NCBI GenBank assembly: GCA_017477435.1
Contig: JAFUVV010000032.1
Location: forward strand, 1-37,593
Source: Prevotella sp.
GTDB lineage: Bacteria > Bacteroidota > Bacteroidia > Bacteroidales > Bacteroidaceae
Direction: 5' to 3'
Length of the DNA: 37,593 bases
In this document: positions 26,199 to 34,694 of the stretch, one piece after another
How positions within the stretch are numbered: position 1 is the stretch's first letter
Layout: each line of letters starts with the position of its first letter
Translations under genes and position numbers: made by a program
Notes under the pieces: generated by a model
What the model saw: only the letters and a program-made list of their open reading frames with translations
Told to the model about the DNA's origin: nothing
Database searches by the model: none

Positions 26199-26210
26199 TC
26201 TAATATACAA

Positions 26211-27917
26211 ATGAAGATGAACATCAGAAACAGTTTTAAAACCATTGCTCCCATAGCACTCGCAATGCTCACCTTTGCATCTTGCAGCGACGACAACAAC
26301 GAAAGCAGCAAGCTGCCTGAGGTGGAAGAGAACTATGTCGGAGCGGCCGTGGGAAACTTCTCTGCCGAGGAGTGGTATGTGGGTGGCGAACTTGGCACTA
26401 CCATGAACGTCACCGCAGGCTGCTACGAAGACGAGACTCCTGCCGTGACCGAGATGGGACTATCAGAAGCATTCAACCGCGGAGAGCAGTTCTTTGAGCG
26501 CAATGTGACAGAGTTTCAGGCTCCGTTCAACGGCCTGGGACCTGCATACGTGAGGAAATCGTGTCTCGACTGCCATCCGGGCTACGGACATGGCAAACGC
26601 GTGACACAGTATACGGCAGAATGGGGCAACGGCTACCTGCTCGTGGTATATCACCCCGCCGACGGCGACAACAGAGACGACGGTCCATATATCGCCGAGG
26701 TGACGGGAATGCCACAGACAAGAGCCACATATCCGTTCCTGCCTCCTATCGACGAGAAGGGCATCCATCTCTCGTGGCCCACACTGACAGCAATGGGCGA
26801 AGGCAGCGAGATATCGGCCACTCACTTCCCCGACGGCGAGACCTACTCGCTCATCTATCCCGAACTGAGCATCGACGTCGACGCTTTCAACACCGACCCG
26901 AAGCCCGAGAACCTGGCTTTCCGCCTGGAGTCGACAATAGGTATCATCGGATCGGGACTGCTCGATGCCATCCCCGACGACTCTCTGAAGAAGCAATACC
27001 AGCGCGAGGCACCATACACTGAGCTGAACCCCGCCATCTGGGACAAGGCCAACAACACCTGGGCCGATGGCGCAATGTATAAGACCATACAAAGTGGCAA
27101 GGAGCCTGTGAACCGTATAAAGAAGTTCACCTATGCCTGCACGCGTGGTTCGCTGCAGGACGGTGCCGGTGCAAACGCCATTTGGAACATCACCAACGTG
27201 AGCCGTTCCGACCGTCCGTTCCTCTACACCACCGCAGCATGGGCCAACGCCATGTCGAAGAACCCCGACGTGATTGCAAAGATAAAGCAAGACCCGACGT
27301 CGCCCTACTATGCCGACGGCACCGACGAGGGCATCGCTGCAGCCGTGAAGGGACTGCTCTCGCCATCGACAAACCAGTTCGACAACGAGTGGCACAACTT
27401 CACTCCTGAGATGACCGACAACAACTTCTGGTCGTTTATGGTATGGCATCGTGGGCTTGCAATCCCAAGAGCAAGAAACTTGCAGGATAAAGATGTACAG
27501 CGTGGAAAAGAACTTTTCTATCAGATTGGATGCACGGCGTGCCATCGCCCGTCGTGGAACACCGGCAACGACGACTACTGGGCTCCGGCTCTCATCACAA
27601 GCAAGAACCTGAACCTGCCGAGATATAAGAACCAGACCATATGGCCTTACACCGACATGGTGCAGCATCGGCTCTATATGAAGAACGGCATTCACGGCAG
27701 CTGGTGCCGCACGACCCCGCTGTGGGGACGCGGACTGAGCCAGGTGAACACCGGAGCAGAGGACCGTCTGCATGATTGTCGTGCACGAAACGAGATAGAG
27801 GCTATACTCTGGCACGGATACTCGAGCAAGTCGGACGCCTACGACAGCACGCTGAAGTTCTACAAACTGCCGAAGAGCGACAGAGATGCTATCGTGAAAT
27901 TCCTCAGAAGCATTTAA
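26211..27917 (+). CDS. di-haem oxidoreductase lipoprotein (COG3488-like)
   Basis: A 568-residue lipoprotein of the di-haem oxidoreductase family. The lipobox LTFASC and following SDDNNE suggest export to the surface. Two c-type haem sites are present: CLDCH at 118-122 and CTACH at 441-445. The second lies in a C-terminal cytochrome-like region with ALITSKNLNLPRYK and GRGLSQVNTG. The biochemical reaction of the family is not settled; some members are called thiol oxidoreductases. It lies 12 nt after the imelysin gene and is followed by a terminator. The haem-attachment enzyme CcsBA is encoded about 200 bp downstream, which fits its need for covalent haem. Confidence 0.9.
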   Translation: MKMNIRNSFKTIAPIALAMLTFASCSDDNNESSKLPEVEENYVGAAVGNFSAEEWYVGGELGTTMNVTAGCYEDETPAVTEMGLSEAFNRGEQFFERNVTEFQAPFNGLGPAYVRKSCLDCHPGYGHGKRVTQYTAEWGNGYLLVVYHPADGDNRDDGPYIAEVTGMPQTRATYPFLPPIDEKGIHLSWPTLTAMGEGSEISATHFPDGETYSLIYPELSIDVDAFNTDPKPENLAFRLESTIGIIGSGLLDAIPDDSLKKQYQREAPYTELNPAIWDKANNTWADGAMYKTIQSGKEPVNRIKKFTYACTRGSLQDGAGANAIWNITNVSRSDRPFLYTTAAWANAMSKNPDVIAKIKQDPTSPYYADGTDEGIAAAVKGLLSPSTNQFDNEWHNFTPEMTDNNFWSFMVWHRGLAIPRARNLQDKDVQRGKELFYQIGCTACHRPSWNTGNDDYWAPALITSKNLNLPRYKNQTIWPYTDMVQHRLYMKNGIHGSWCRTTPLWGRGLSQVNTGAEDRLHDCRARNEIEAILWHGYSSKSDAYDSTLKFYKLPKSDRDAIVKFLRSI

Positions 27918-27924
27918 TAATAAT

Positions 27925-27972
27925 AGCAAGGAGAGAAGCCAACAAGGTTTCTCTCTTTGCTATATTTTTTTT
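27925..27972 (+). terminator. rho-independent terminator after di-haem cytochrome gene
   Basis: AGCAAGGAGAGAAG pairs with TTTCTCTCTTTGCT (stem of 14 with one mismatch and a G-U) across a 9-nt loop, followed by a run of eight T residues. Confidence 0.8.
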
Positions 27973-27981
27973 AACGAAGAC

Positions 27982-28069
27982 AGTACAAAGGCCATGTACT
28001 CGGAGTACAAAGGCCATGTACTGGGAGTACAAGTGTCATGTACTGGGAGTACAAGACTTTTGTACTTGT
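27982..28069. repeat. 22-nt-period array F with GTAC arms
   Basis: Four units start at 27982, 28004, 28026 and 28048. The first two read AGTACAAAGGCCATGTACT with a GG junction; the third and fourth diverge in the centre but keep the GTAC arms. Each unit can fold on itself, and the junctions give GTACTSGGAGTAC palindromes. It lies between the terminator and ccsBA. Confidence 0.85.
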
Positions 28070-28129
28070 CCAACAACAAAAACTAAGAAACGCCGTTATA
28101 TATAAAAGACACACTAAAAAGACCAGAAT

Positions 28130-30388
28130 ATGGCAAAGAAGAGCTTAATTTTTTTCTACGTCGTGCTCATCGTGTGCATGGCAGCAGCGACAATAGTTGA
28201 GAAATACAACGGCACCGACTTCGTCCACGAGAACATCTACGGCGCGTGGTGGTTTTCATTCCTGTGGGCCAGCGGAGTGGCCGTCGCCATTTTCTATTTC
28301 CTCAAGATGAACGTACGGCGACCGTCGGTTGTGGCTCTCCACCTGTCGTTCGTCGTCATCCTCGCAGGGGCGTTCCTGACAAAGGCAACAGCCAGAAAAG
28401 GCTTCATACATCTGCGAGAGGGGGAGACAACCGAGAAGTATGTCGTCTTCAAAAAGGACATGCAGGCAGAGATAGCCCTGCCCTTCTCCATCAGGCTTGA
28501 GAAGTTTGAAACGTCGTTCCACGACGGCACGAGCGCCGCAGCCGACTATATATCGCATGTGGAAATATCAGATAGCAAAAAATCTCTCCGCACCGACATC
28601 TCTATGAACAACATCTTCTCGCGGAAGGGAATACGACTATACCAAAGCGGATACGACAACGACGGAAAGGGCACGACCATCATCGTGAGCAACGACCGCT
28701 GGGGCATCCCCGTCACATACGCTGGCTATGCTCTGCTCTTCTTCTCGCTCTTCTGGATGCTCGTCGATCCGAAGGGTGCCTACAGAAATATCCTGCGCCG
28801 ACTGAAATCGCTGCCGGCAACGGCCATCGTGGTCGCGCTCATGCTCATGCCTTCCTACGCCCACGCCGCAAAGGTGCTGCCAAAGACCACTGCCGACAGA
28901 GTGAGCCGACTCTACGTGGTCTACAACAACCGCGTGTGCCCGATGCAGACGCTGGCGCTTGACTTCACAAAGAAAATCTACGGCCATCGACATTACAAGG
29001 ACTACACACCCGAGCAGGTGCTCACGGGATTTATGTTCTACCCCGAGGAGTGGGCCGCGGAGCCGATAATAAAAGTGAAGAACGCAGACATGCGACGTGC
29101 CTTCGGCCTGAACAAGTACACTTCGCTCAACTCGTTCTTCAACTCAGAGACAGGCAACTACATCCTCGGCCCGGCAGTAGAAGAATATCAGCAAGGCAAC
29201 AACGACAAGATGCACAAAGCAGCAGCCGACATCGACGACAAGCTCATGCTGATGCTCGTACAGGTAGGACGGGCCCACATCATGAAGATTTACCCCGCAC
29301 CGCTTGTCGATTCAGTCAGTTCTTCCATAATGACACAGTGGCTGTCGCCTATCGACAGGATACCGGCAGCGGTAGAGCCACAGCGAAAGGAATACATCGA
29401 AAACAGTTTCCAGCTACTCATCGACGATGCACAGGCCGGAAACTACGAACGCATGGACAAAGCGCTCGACAAAATACTGCTCTATCAGACGAACTACGGT
29501 GGAAAATCGATCCCGTCGGCACTGCGCACAAAGGCTGAGAGGATATACAACGCCGTGCCATTCGCCACGATACTATTCATGTTCAACCTGACGATGGGCT
29601 TCGTCACCCTCTTCTATTTCATCTACCGCCTCTATCGCAAGGATGAGACGACAGAAGCCGAAAGGACGAAGAAAGCAGGCGTCCCGCTTCGCGTGGCATG
29701 GACACTACTGCTCCTCTCATTCATTGCCCTCACCGTTTGCCTCGTCCTGCGATGGATCATATCGGGCACAGTGCCAATGGCCAACGGCTACGAGACGATG
29801 CTGCTCATGGCGTGGCTCATAATGCTCGTGTCGCTGCCGATATACCGAAAGTTCAACATCATCCTCACCTTCAGCTTCCTCCTCTCGGGATTCTTCCTCC
29901 TCGTGAGCCACATATCGCAGATGGACCCGAAGATATCCCACGTCATGCCCGTGCTCTCTTCACCACTGCTCACCATCCACGTCAGCATAATCATGATGGC
30001 CTACGCACTCCTCGCGCTCACATTCATCTGCGGACTAATGGCCATCATTGTCAACATCATAAAGGCCAACAGCCGCCAAACAATCGAGAGCTACCGACTG
30101 CTCTCCGAACTATTCCTCTACCCCGCCCTCACCTGTCTCGGACTCGGGATATTCATCGGAGCAATATGGGCAAACATTTCTTGGGGAACCTACTGGAGCT
30201 GGGACCCGAAGGAGACGTGGGCCCTCATCACGTTCATGGTATATGCCGTAGCCGTACACAACCGTTCGCTCCCATGGCTGCGAAACCCAATGGCATATCA
30301 CGTCTATATGACACTGGCGTTCATGACCATACTGATGACATACTTCGGAGTGAACTACTTCCTCGGCGGCATGCACAGCTACGCATAA
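28130..30388 (+). CDS. fused cytochrome c synthase CcsBA
   Basis: A 752-residue inner-membrane protein of system II cytochrome c biogenesis, which carries haem across the membrane and attaches it to CxxCH motifs. The N-terminal ResB/CcsB part has membrane helices around residues 5-85 and 205-225. Residues 245-470 form a soluble extracytoplasmic region. The C-terminal CcsA part has several helices and the tryptophan-rich haem motif WGTYWSWDPKETWALI from residue 685. Conserved His residues lie in SPLLTIHVS, AVAVHNR and near the end (GMHSYA). It is about the usual size for Bacteroidales fusions, perhaps slightly short. No perfect promoter was found between array F and the ATG. Its likely local client is the di-haem lipoprotein upstream. 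Confidence 0.92.
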   Translation: MAKKSLIFFYVVLIVCMAAATIVEKYNGTDFVHENIYGAWWFSFLWASGVAVAIFYFLKMNVRRPSVVALHLSFVVILAGAFLTKATARKGFIHLREGETTEKYVVFKKDMQAEIALPFSIRLEKFETSFHDGTSAAADYISHVEISDSKKSLRTDISMNNIFSRKGIRLYQSGYDNDGKGTTIIVSNDRWGIPVTYAGYALLFFSLFWMLVDPKGAYRNILRRLKSLPATAIVVALMLMPSYAHAAKVLPKTTADRVSRLYVVYNNRVCPMQTLALDFTKKIYGHRHYKDYTPEQVLTGFMFYPEEWAAEPIIKVKNADMRRAFGLNKYTSLNSFFNSETGNYILGPAVEEYQQGNNDKMHKAAADIDDKLMLMLVQVGRAHIMKIYPAPLVDSVSSSIMTQWLSPIDRIPAAVEPQRKEYIENSFQLLIDDAQAGNYERMDKALDKILLYQTNYGGKSIPSALRTKAERIYNAVPFATILFMFNLTMGFVTLFYFIYRLYRKDETTEAERTKKAGVPLRVAWTLLLLSFIALTVCLVLRWIISGTVPMANGYETMLLMAWLIMLVSLPIYRKFNIILTFSFLLSGFFLLVSHISQMDPKISHVMPVLSSPLLTIHVSIIMMAYALLALTFICGLMAIIVNIIKANSRQTIESYRLLSELFLYPALTCLGLGIFIGAIWANISWGTYWSWDPKETWALITFMVYAVAVHNRSLPWLRNPMAYHVYMTLAFMTILMTYFGVNYFLGGMHSYA

Positions 30389-30390
30389 AT

Positions 30391-30600
30391 AAAGCCCCCC
30401 CTTACCCTCCCTGGGAAGAATGCCGCACCACACCTATCCCCTCCTCGGTAAGGAGAGGAAATCCACAGCAATGTTCTTTCTCAAACAAGAAGCAAGAAGA
30501 AATTTCCCCTCCTTACCGAGGAGGGATCAGGGGTGGTGTTTATACACTATACACTATACATTCTACACTCCCCTCCTCAGGGAGAGGCTGGGGTGTTCAG
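30391..30600. repeat. REP-like palindromic repeat cluster
   Basis: Four related GC-rich units fill the convergent gap after ccsBA: about 30391-30418, 30426-30462, 30502-30538 and 30569-30598. The two central units are inverted copies of 37 bp with about five mismatches. Each contains the small palindrome CTCCTCGGTAAGGAG. The layout resembles bacterial interspersed mosaic elements. No RAYT transposase gene is in the window. Confidence 0.75.
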
Positions 30601-30664
30601 AGATTTTTCACTTTTCACTTTTAGTTTTTCACTTGTCAAGAAAATCTTACATTTTCTTATTTTT

Positions 30665-31150
30665 CTACATTGAGAGCAGTTGTTCGTCGTCGACGTCGCA
30701 ATGCGTGAATCCCATCTCGCGCGACACGTCTTCTGGCATTGCACGGTAGACGGCCTCGCCTTCCACGCATACCTGTTCGTGGCTGTCGGCTATGGTGACG
30801 GTGATGAACACGAAGCCGTGGCTCTGCTTGGTGATATGGGCACGTATTGTGAGCTGTGAGTCGGATGTCTTCACGGGATGGAGATAGCTGACGTTGAGCC
30901 GCGAGGTGACTCCTGCTGTCTGCAGCTTGCGTGTCACCACCCACCCTGCCGTCTCGTCGACGAGAGTGGAGAGTATTCCGCCGTGCATCACTTCGTGCCA
31001 GCCCTGGTAGTAGTCTTGCGGACGCCAATAGGATACTATGTCGTCGCCGTCTTCGAAGAACTCCATGTGAAGTCCTACGGGATTGTCGGGACAGCACCCA
31101 AAGCAGTTGTAGCCCTCGAGGTGGAGATATGGATTTATTATTCTACGCAT
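30665..31150 (-). CDS. hotdog-fold thioesterase, PaaI-like
   Basis: A 161-residue cytoplasmic acyl-CoA thioesterase-like protein. The N-terminal NCFGCCPDNPVGLHMEFF and the active-site helix HEVMHGGILSTLVDETAGW are typical of the PaaI/4HBT family; the Asp or Glu in LVDETAG is the probable catalytic acid. A strand region RLNVSYLHPVKTSDSQLTI follows. It hydrolyses an acyl-CoA of unknown type. It faces ccsBA across the REP-like cluster and has a repeat-rich 165-bp gap upstream. Confidence 0.88.
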   Translation of the reverse strand: MRRIINPYLHLEGYNCFGCCPDNPVGLHMEFFEDGDDIVSYWRPQDYYQGWHEVMHGGILSTLVDETAGWVVTRKLQTAGVTSRLNVSYLHPVKTSDSQLTIRAHITKQSHGFVFITVTIADSHEQVCVEGEAVYRAMPEDVSREMGFTHCDVDDEQLLSM

Positions 31151-31197
31151 AACTTTACAAATTAACGGATTAACAAATTAACAGATTAACGGATTAT
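31149..31197. repeat. small tandem repeat of ATTAACGG/ACAAATTAAC units
   Basis: Degenerate units AAATTAACGG, ATTAAC, AAATTAACAG and ATTAACGG run directly upstream of the thioesterase start codon. Confidence 0.6.
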
Positions 31198-31241
31198 GCA
31201 AGAGACAAGGAAATTGTCGAGCAACTTCTCTACTTTTCAAA

Positions 31242-31282
31242 CTTTACTTTCCCTTTCGGACATTTGTCCTCAAACAGTGACC
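31242..31282. repeat. dispersed hairpin repeat, copy 2
   Basis: CTTTACTTTCCCTTTCGG, a changed but still self-complementary centre (GGACA-TT-TGTCC), then CTCAAACAGTGACC. It matches the copy at 101-138 and lies just downstream of the DUF5686 gene. Confidence 0.7.
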
Positions 31283-31315
31283 GTTTTCAACTTTAGACTT
31301 TCAACTGAAACGCTC

Positions 31316-33853
31316 TTAGAAGCTTATCATGAATCCAAAGCGCACGCCGTTTTTCTTTGTCTCCTCGTTGCCGTTGTAGTTGAAACGGTGAACGAAGTCG
31401 ATTGAGAAGAACTTGAATATGTTGTGCACTCCTGCTACGATCTCCATATACGGTGTCCGGCTGTCCATCACGTGGGCACCGAAGGGGAACTCGAAGAGCA
31501 TGTCGTCGCCGGCGTTCTTTTCGAGGAAGGGGTTGTTCTTATCGGTTAGTTTTCCGAACATTCCTTTGAATGCAATGTATTCGCGCCACTTCAGGTGCTT
31601 GATGAGCGGCAGGCGATTGAGCAGCTTCCCGTTCATGTCCCATGCTATCGACCAGAAGGCGTAGCGGTCGTTGAGGAACTCCATGTTGCGCATGAGGCTG
31701 AAGGTGTTCTCGTGCTCAAAGTAAGAGAGGTTGACGGGTGGCATGATGAGTAGCGGGAACGGCACTTTCTCCCACTGAGCCCCGGCGTTTGCGTGCACGT
31801 CGATGTATCCCCACGAGCCGAGCCACTGGCGCTTATAGAAGCCCACCTCTGTGAAATTCAGCTTATATCGCCCTCCGAGGAGGTGGTTGAATCCCATCGT
31901 ATGGGCGAGTGTGAACTCGGGGCTGTCGAGGTTGACGGGCAGTCGGTGCTGCTTGGTGTTGACGAATGTCTGTCCGGGGCAGTAGCGCACGCCCACCTTA
32001 GCCTCCGTTGTGCGTATCTTGCCTACATCGGTTCCGTCGCTCACGCGAATGAAGTGAAGGTCGCCGGCAGTCTCATTGCTCTCGGTCTTGAGCGAGGCAT
32101 TGAAGCTCAGCCCCCAGTCGCTCTCGTAGATGAACGACAGTTTCTGGCGGTTGTAGAAATACATCTGCTCCACCTTTTGCGTGCGGAAGGCCATGAAGGC
32201 GTTGTCTTTGTTGTGAATGAGGAACTTGTCGGCAGGAGTCATCACGTCGTAGGAACTCTCGAAGACGATATTGCGCTGAGGAAATTCGAACGAGGAATTC
32301 TTCTTCTTGTTGAGAGAATAGGTCAGCTCGCTGCCGTAGTATGTCTTCTTCGAATCCAATCCGCGGGCAATGTACCCGTTCCAGAACAGGTGAGGATTGA
32401 GTGCGGCAGTGGTTCTGCCACTAAGACGAAAGCGGAACCCGTCGACGAAATTCTTGGATATCAGTGTGTTGATGGGGCCGATATCGAATTTGCTCTTTGT
32501 TGTCGACGACCCTGTCTCGACATAGTTCTCCACGAGTGCACGCACTCCCAGGATGACCCATTTATAGTTCTTCGACTGCTCCATGCGGTGGATGAATGCG
32601 TCCATAGACGACTCGCTCTTCGTCAGTTCTACGGCGCGGTACTGGTTCCAGAATGCCTCGTCGCGCAGCATGGCGTCGCTTTCGTGTCGTGTCTTTGCCC
32701 GTCCTTTGAAGAGTTTCTTTGGCAGTTCGTCGAAGGCATAGTCGCTCAGTCGGGTGTTTCTCACCACCAGCACTTCGGAGAGGAATCCGGTGACGCTCAG
32801 CTCAGCCCACATATCGTCCATCGTGAGCACCCACTCGCCGTTGTCGAGCTTGGAGAACTCCTGGTCGATGTGCATCTGCCGCACGAAGTTGACGTCGGAC
32901 TTATGAGGTATCGTGAGCGAGCATTTCTTCACGTGGAGCGTGGAATCGGCAAGCACATAGAGGTGCCCGCGGAACCCGAAGTCCTGCTGGTTGTTGGGCA
33001 TGAACTCGAGGTGATAGCACAGATCGCGGTCAACGTATACAGTGTCTTCGATGTAGTAGCGATAGAAGGAGATGGCCGTCTCGCCGATGGGGCTCGTGAA
33101 GGGATACTGGAGGAGTCGGACGAAATTGTCGTAGATGTCCACGTCGGTGAACACTTCCTTTAGCATGGTGTTGAGCAGTTCGCCCGTCTGCAGCACGTTG
33201 TTCACGCCGCTGCTCTGCCGACCCTTTACGATGTCTTTCTCCGAGCGCGGGTCCTTGCGGTAGATGTGCTGGGTGACTGTCTCGTCGACGGAGAGCGGCA
33301 GGATGAGCTTGTTGGTGTAAGAGCTCGTCTCCACCTGATCGAGGAGCCACTTAGAGTTCTTGAACATGCCCGACTGCAGGTCGTCGGCACGCAGGTCGCT
33401 GATGGCGAAGGAGATTTTCTGGTATTTGTTGTACTGATAATAGTCGTGGTTTGCAAGGTCGTTTTTCTCCTTTGCGGCAATGACGCGCCTCATGAGCTCG
33501 ACGGCCGGATTGTCCTTGCGCCGATACTTTCCCCGCTTCGAGCTGACGGTCACTTCGCCAAGGTTGGTCGCATCTTCCTTAAGAGTGATTTTCAGAGTGT
33601 TAGGTGTCTTTGCATCAACCTTTACTGTCTGCGTTTTATATCCCACCGAACTGAACGTGAGAGTCCACCCCTCGTGGCGTGGGATGGAGAAGCGGCCCTC
33701 GCCATCGCTGGCAACGGCAACGTGGTGACCCTTGTACATCACACTGGCGTAGGGAATGCCGTAGCCGTCGTCGGCCAAGACTTCACCTGTGATCTGCGCC
33801 TTGAGAATCAAGACGAAAAAGGAAAATATGATTATACTTAGAAATCTTTTCAC
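31316..33853 (-). CDS. DUF5686 outer-membrane protein with carboxypeptidase-regulatory-like domain
   Basis: An 845-residue outer-membrane protein. A signal peptide (about 1-19, ending LKAQ) precedes a carboxypeptidase-regulatory-like beta domain at 21-95. This contains PYASVMYKGHHVAVASDGEG and FSSVGYKTQTVKV, the same domain that starts SusC/TonB-dependent transporters. No TonB plug follows. The rest has many amphipathic strands and fits DUF5686, a Bacteroidetes family predicted to form a barrel, ending in GFMISF. Function is unknown. A good promoter gives a leader of about 70 nt. It is divergent from the inositol-lipid cluster. Confidence 0.88.
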   Translation of the reverse strand: MKRFLSIIIFSFFVLILKAQITGEVLADDGYGIPYASVMYKGHHVAVASDGEGRFSIPRHEGWTLTFSSVGYKTQTVKVDAKTPNTLKITLKEDATNLGEVTVSSKRGKYRRKDNPAVELMRRVIAAKEKNDLANHDYYQYNKYQKISFAISDLRADDLQSGMFKNSKWLLDQVETSSYTNKLILPLSVDETVTQHIYRKDPRSEKDIVKGRQSSGVNNVLQTGELLNTMLKEVFTDVDIYDNFVRLLQYPFTSPIGETAISFYRYYIEDTVYVDRDLCYHLEFMPNNQQDFGFRGHLYVLADSTLHVKKCSLTIPHKSDVNFVRQMHIDQEFSKLDNGEWVLTMDDMWAELSVTGFLSEVLVVRNTRLSDYAFDELPKKLFKGRAKTRHESDAMLRDEAFWNQYRAVELTKSESSMDAFIHRMEQSKNYKWVILGVRALVENYVETGSSTTKSKFDIGPINTLISKNFVDGFRFRLSGRTTAALNPHLFWNGYIARGLDSKKTYYGSELTYSLNKKKNSSFEFPQRNIVFESSYDVMTPADKFLIHNKDNAFMAFRTQKVEQMYFYNRQKLSFIYESDWGLSFNASLKTESNETAGDLHFIRVSDGTDVGKIRTTEAKVGVRYCPGQTFVNTKQHRLPVNLDSPEFTLAHTMGFNHLLGGRYKLNFTEVGFYKRQWLGSWGYIDVHANAGAQWEKVPFPLLIMPPVNLSYFEHENTFSLMRNMEFLNDRYAFWSIAWDMNGKLLNRLPLIKHLKWREYIAFKGMFGKLTDKNNPFLEKNAGDDMLFEFPFGAHVMDSRTPYMEIVAGVHNIFKFFSIDFVHRFNYNGNEETKKNGVRFGFMISF

Positions 33854-33925
33854 CCTGTCTTAGAGATATGTAAACGTCGGGGGCCAACGGCACCACACAA
33901 CGGATGTTTTACTGAAATCGACATG

Positions 33926-33956
33926 CAAAGTTACATCAAGACTGCCGCATTTCAAA
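33926..33956 (-). promoter_or_regulatory. sigma-ABfr promoter of the DUF5686 gene
   Basis: On the minus strand TTTG (complement of 33953-33956), a 19-nt spacer and a perfect TAACTTTG (complement of 33926-33933). Confidence 0.78.
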
Positions 33957-34289
33957 ATAAAACACATTATTTTAAAATAAATTAGGAGTTATTAGGCTAT
34001 GGGCAGACCATCGAGTCGGACAAGCATGGGCTGGAAGCACGCGATTGTTTCACGGAAAAGTGCAAACTATGCATTTACACAGAAAAAGTAACCGTCGCTA
34101 CAAAAACCGGCGCGAGAATCGAAGAATTTCGAACAGAAAAAATCTTGGTCGAAAATACGCGAGTTTTGAGCACTTTTCACAATTCGTTGTATCACAGAAA
34201 GTTAACCTTACACAAGCAAACAAGAAGGTCTCAAAAGCACGAAAACAGAACTGTTTTTCGGACATAAAGAACACTTTTTTGACCATCAA
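33957..34289. other. intergenic stretch without a recognised gene
   Basis: AT-rich DNA between two divergent promoters. The open frames here are short and lysine/arginine-rich without family resemblance, so I treat them as spurious. The 15-mer TGTTTCACGGAAAAG occurs at 34046-34060 and again at 34482-34496, on either side of array E. Confidence 0.5.
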
Positions 34290-34377
34290 AGAGCCCATTT
34301 GATGCCATTAAAGGGCCTCTTTAATGCCGTCAACCCATTGGGTTGATCAAGTCAAACGGGCTCTTTAATGAAAACAA
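34290..34377. repeat. 22-nt-period intergenic array E (four units)
   Basis: Units start at 34290, 34312, 34334 and 34356. Units one, two and four carry AGAGCCCATTTGA, AGGGCCTCTTTAA and ACGGGCTCTTTAA at the same offset. Unit three is a different palindrome, CAACCCATTGGGTTG. It lies between the divergent DUF5686 and PgpA-like genes. From 34378 to 34654 I see no gene. Confidence 0.75.
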
Positions 34378-34654
34378 CATGTCTTTTCAACAAAAAAGAG
34401 ACACTTTCCCGCTCTAGATTTCAAATTTGAAAAGTAAACATTTTGCGCATTAGTGACAACCGCAAGACGACACTTCAAAAATGTTTCACGGAAAAGGAAA
34501 ACAGCACAAGAGCATGCCCCCGAGCAAAAGAAGAAATCATCAGGAAACGAAAAGCCATTATCGGCCGACGGCTGGAAAAACGCCGCCAAAGCCGTAATTT
34601 CAACAAGAAAAAGGTAAGAAGAAGCGCATAGACTGAAAAATTATAAGCAACTTT

Positions 34655-34685
34655 TTTGAGATTTTTAATTTTTCTTATAATTTTG
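34655..34685 (+). promoter_or_regulatory. sigma-ABfr promoter of the inositol-lipid cluster
   Basis: TTTG at 34655-34658, a 19-nt spacer, then TAATTTTG at 34678-34685. The chosen ATG at 34695 begins nine bases later, so the transcript is probably leaderless or nearly so. Confidence 0.75.
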
Positions 34686-34694
34686 CAGAATTGG

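Noticed and set aside
27982-28069. CRISPR array
   Set aside because: Units follow each other directly with no unique spacers, are only 22 nt long, and no cas gene is present.
34046-34496. parS centromere-like sites
   Set aside because: Only the left half TGTTTCACG matches; the right half of the palindrome is missing in both copies, so ParB binding is unlikely. Kept only as a direct repeat.
34443-34631. Lysine/arginine-rich open frame of 62 codons
   Set aside because: No promoter, no recognisable domain, and part of it is the 15-base direct repeat; treated as non-coding.
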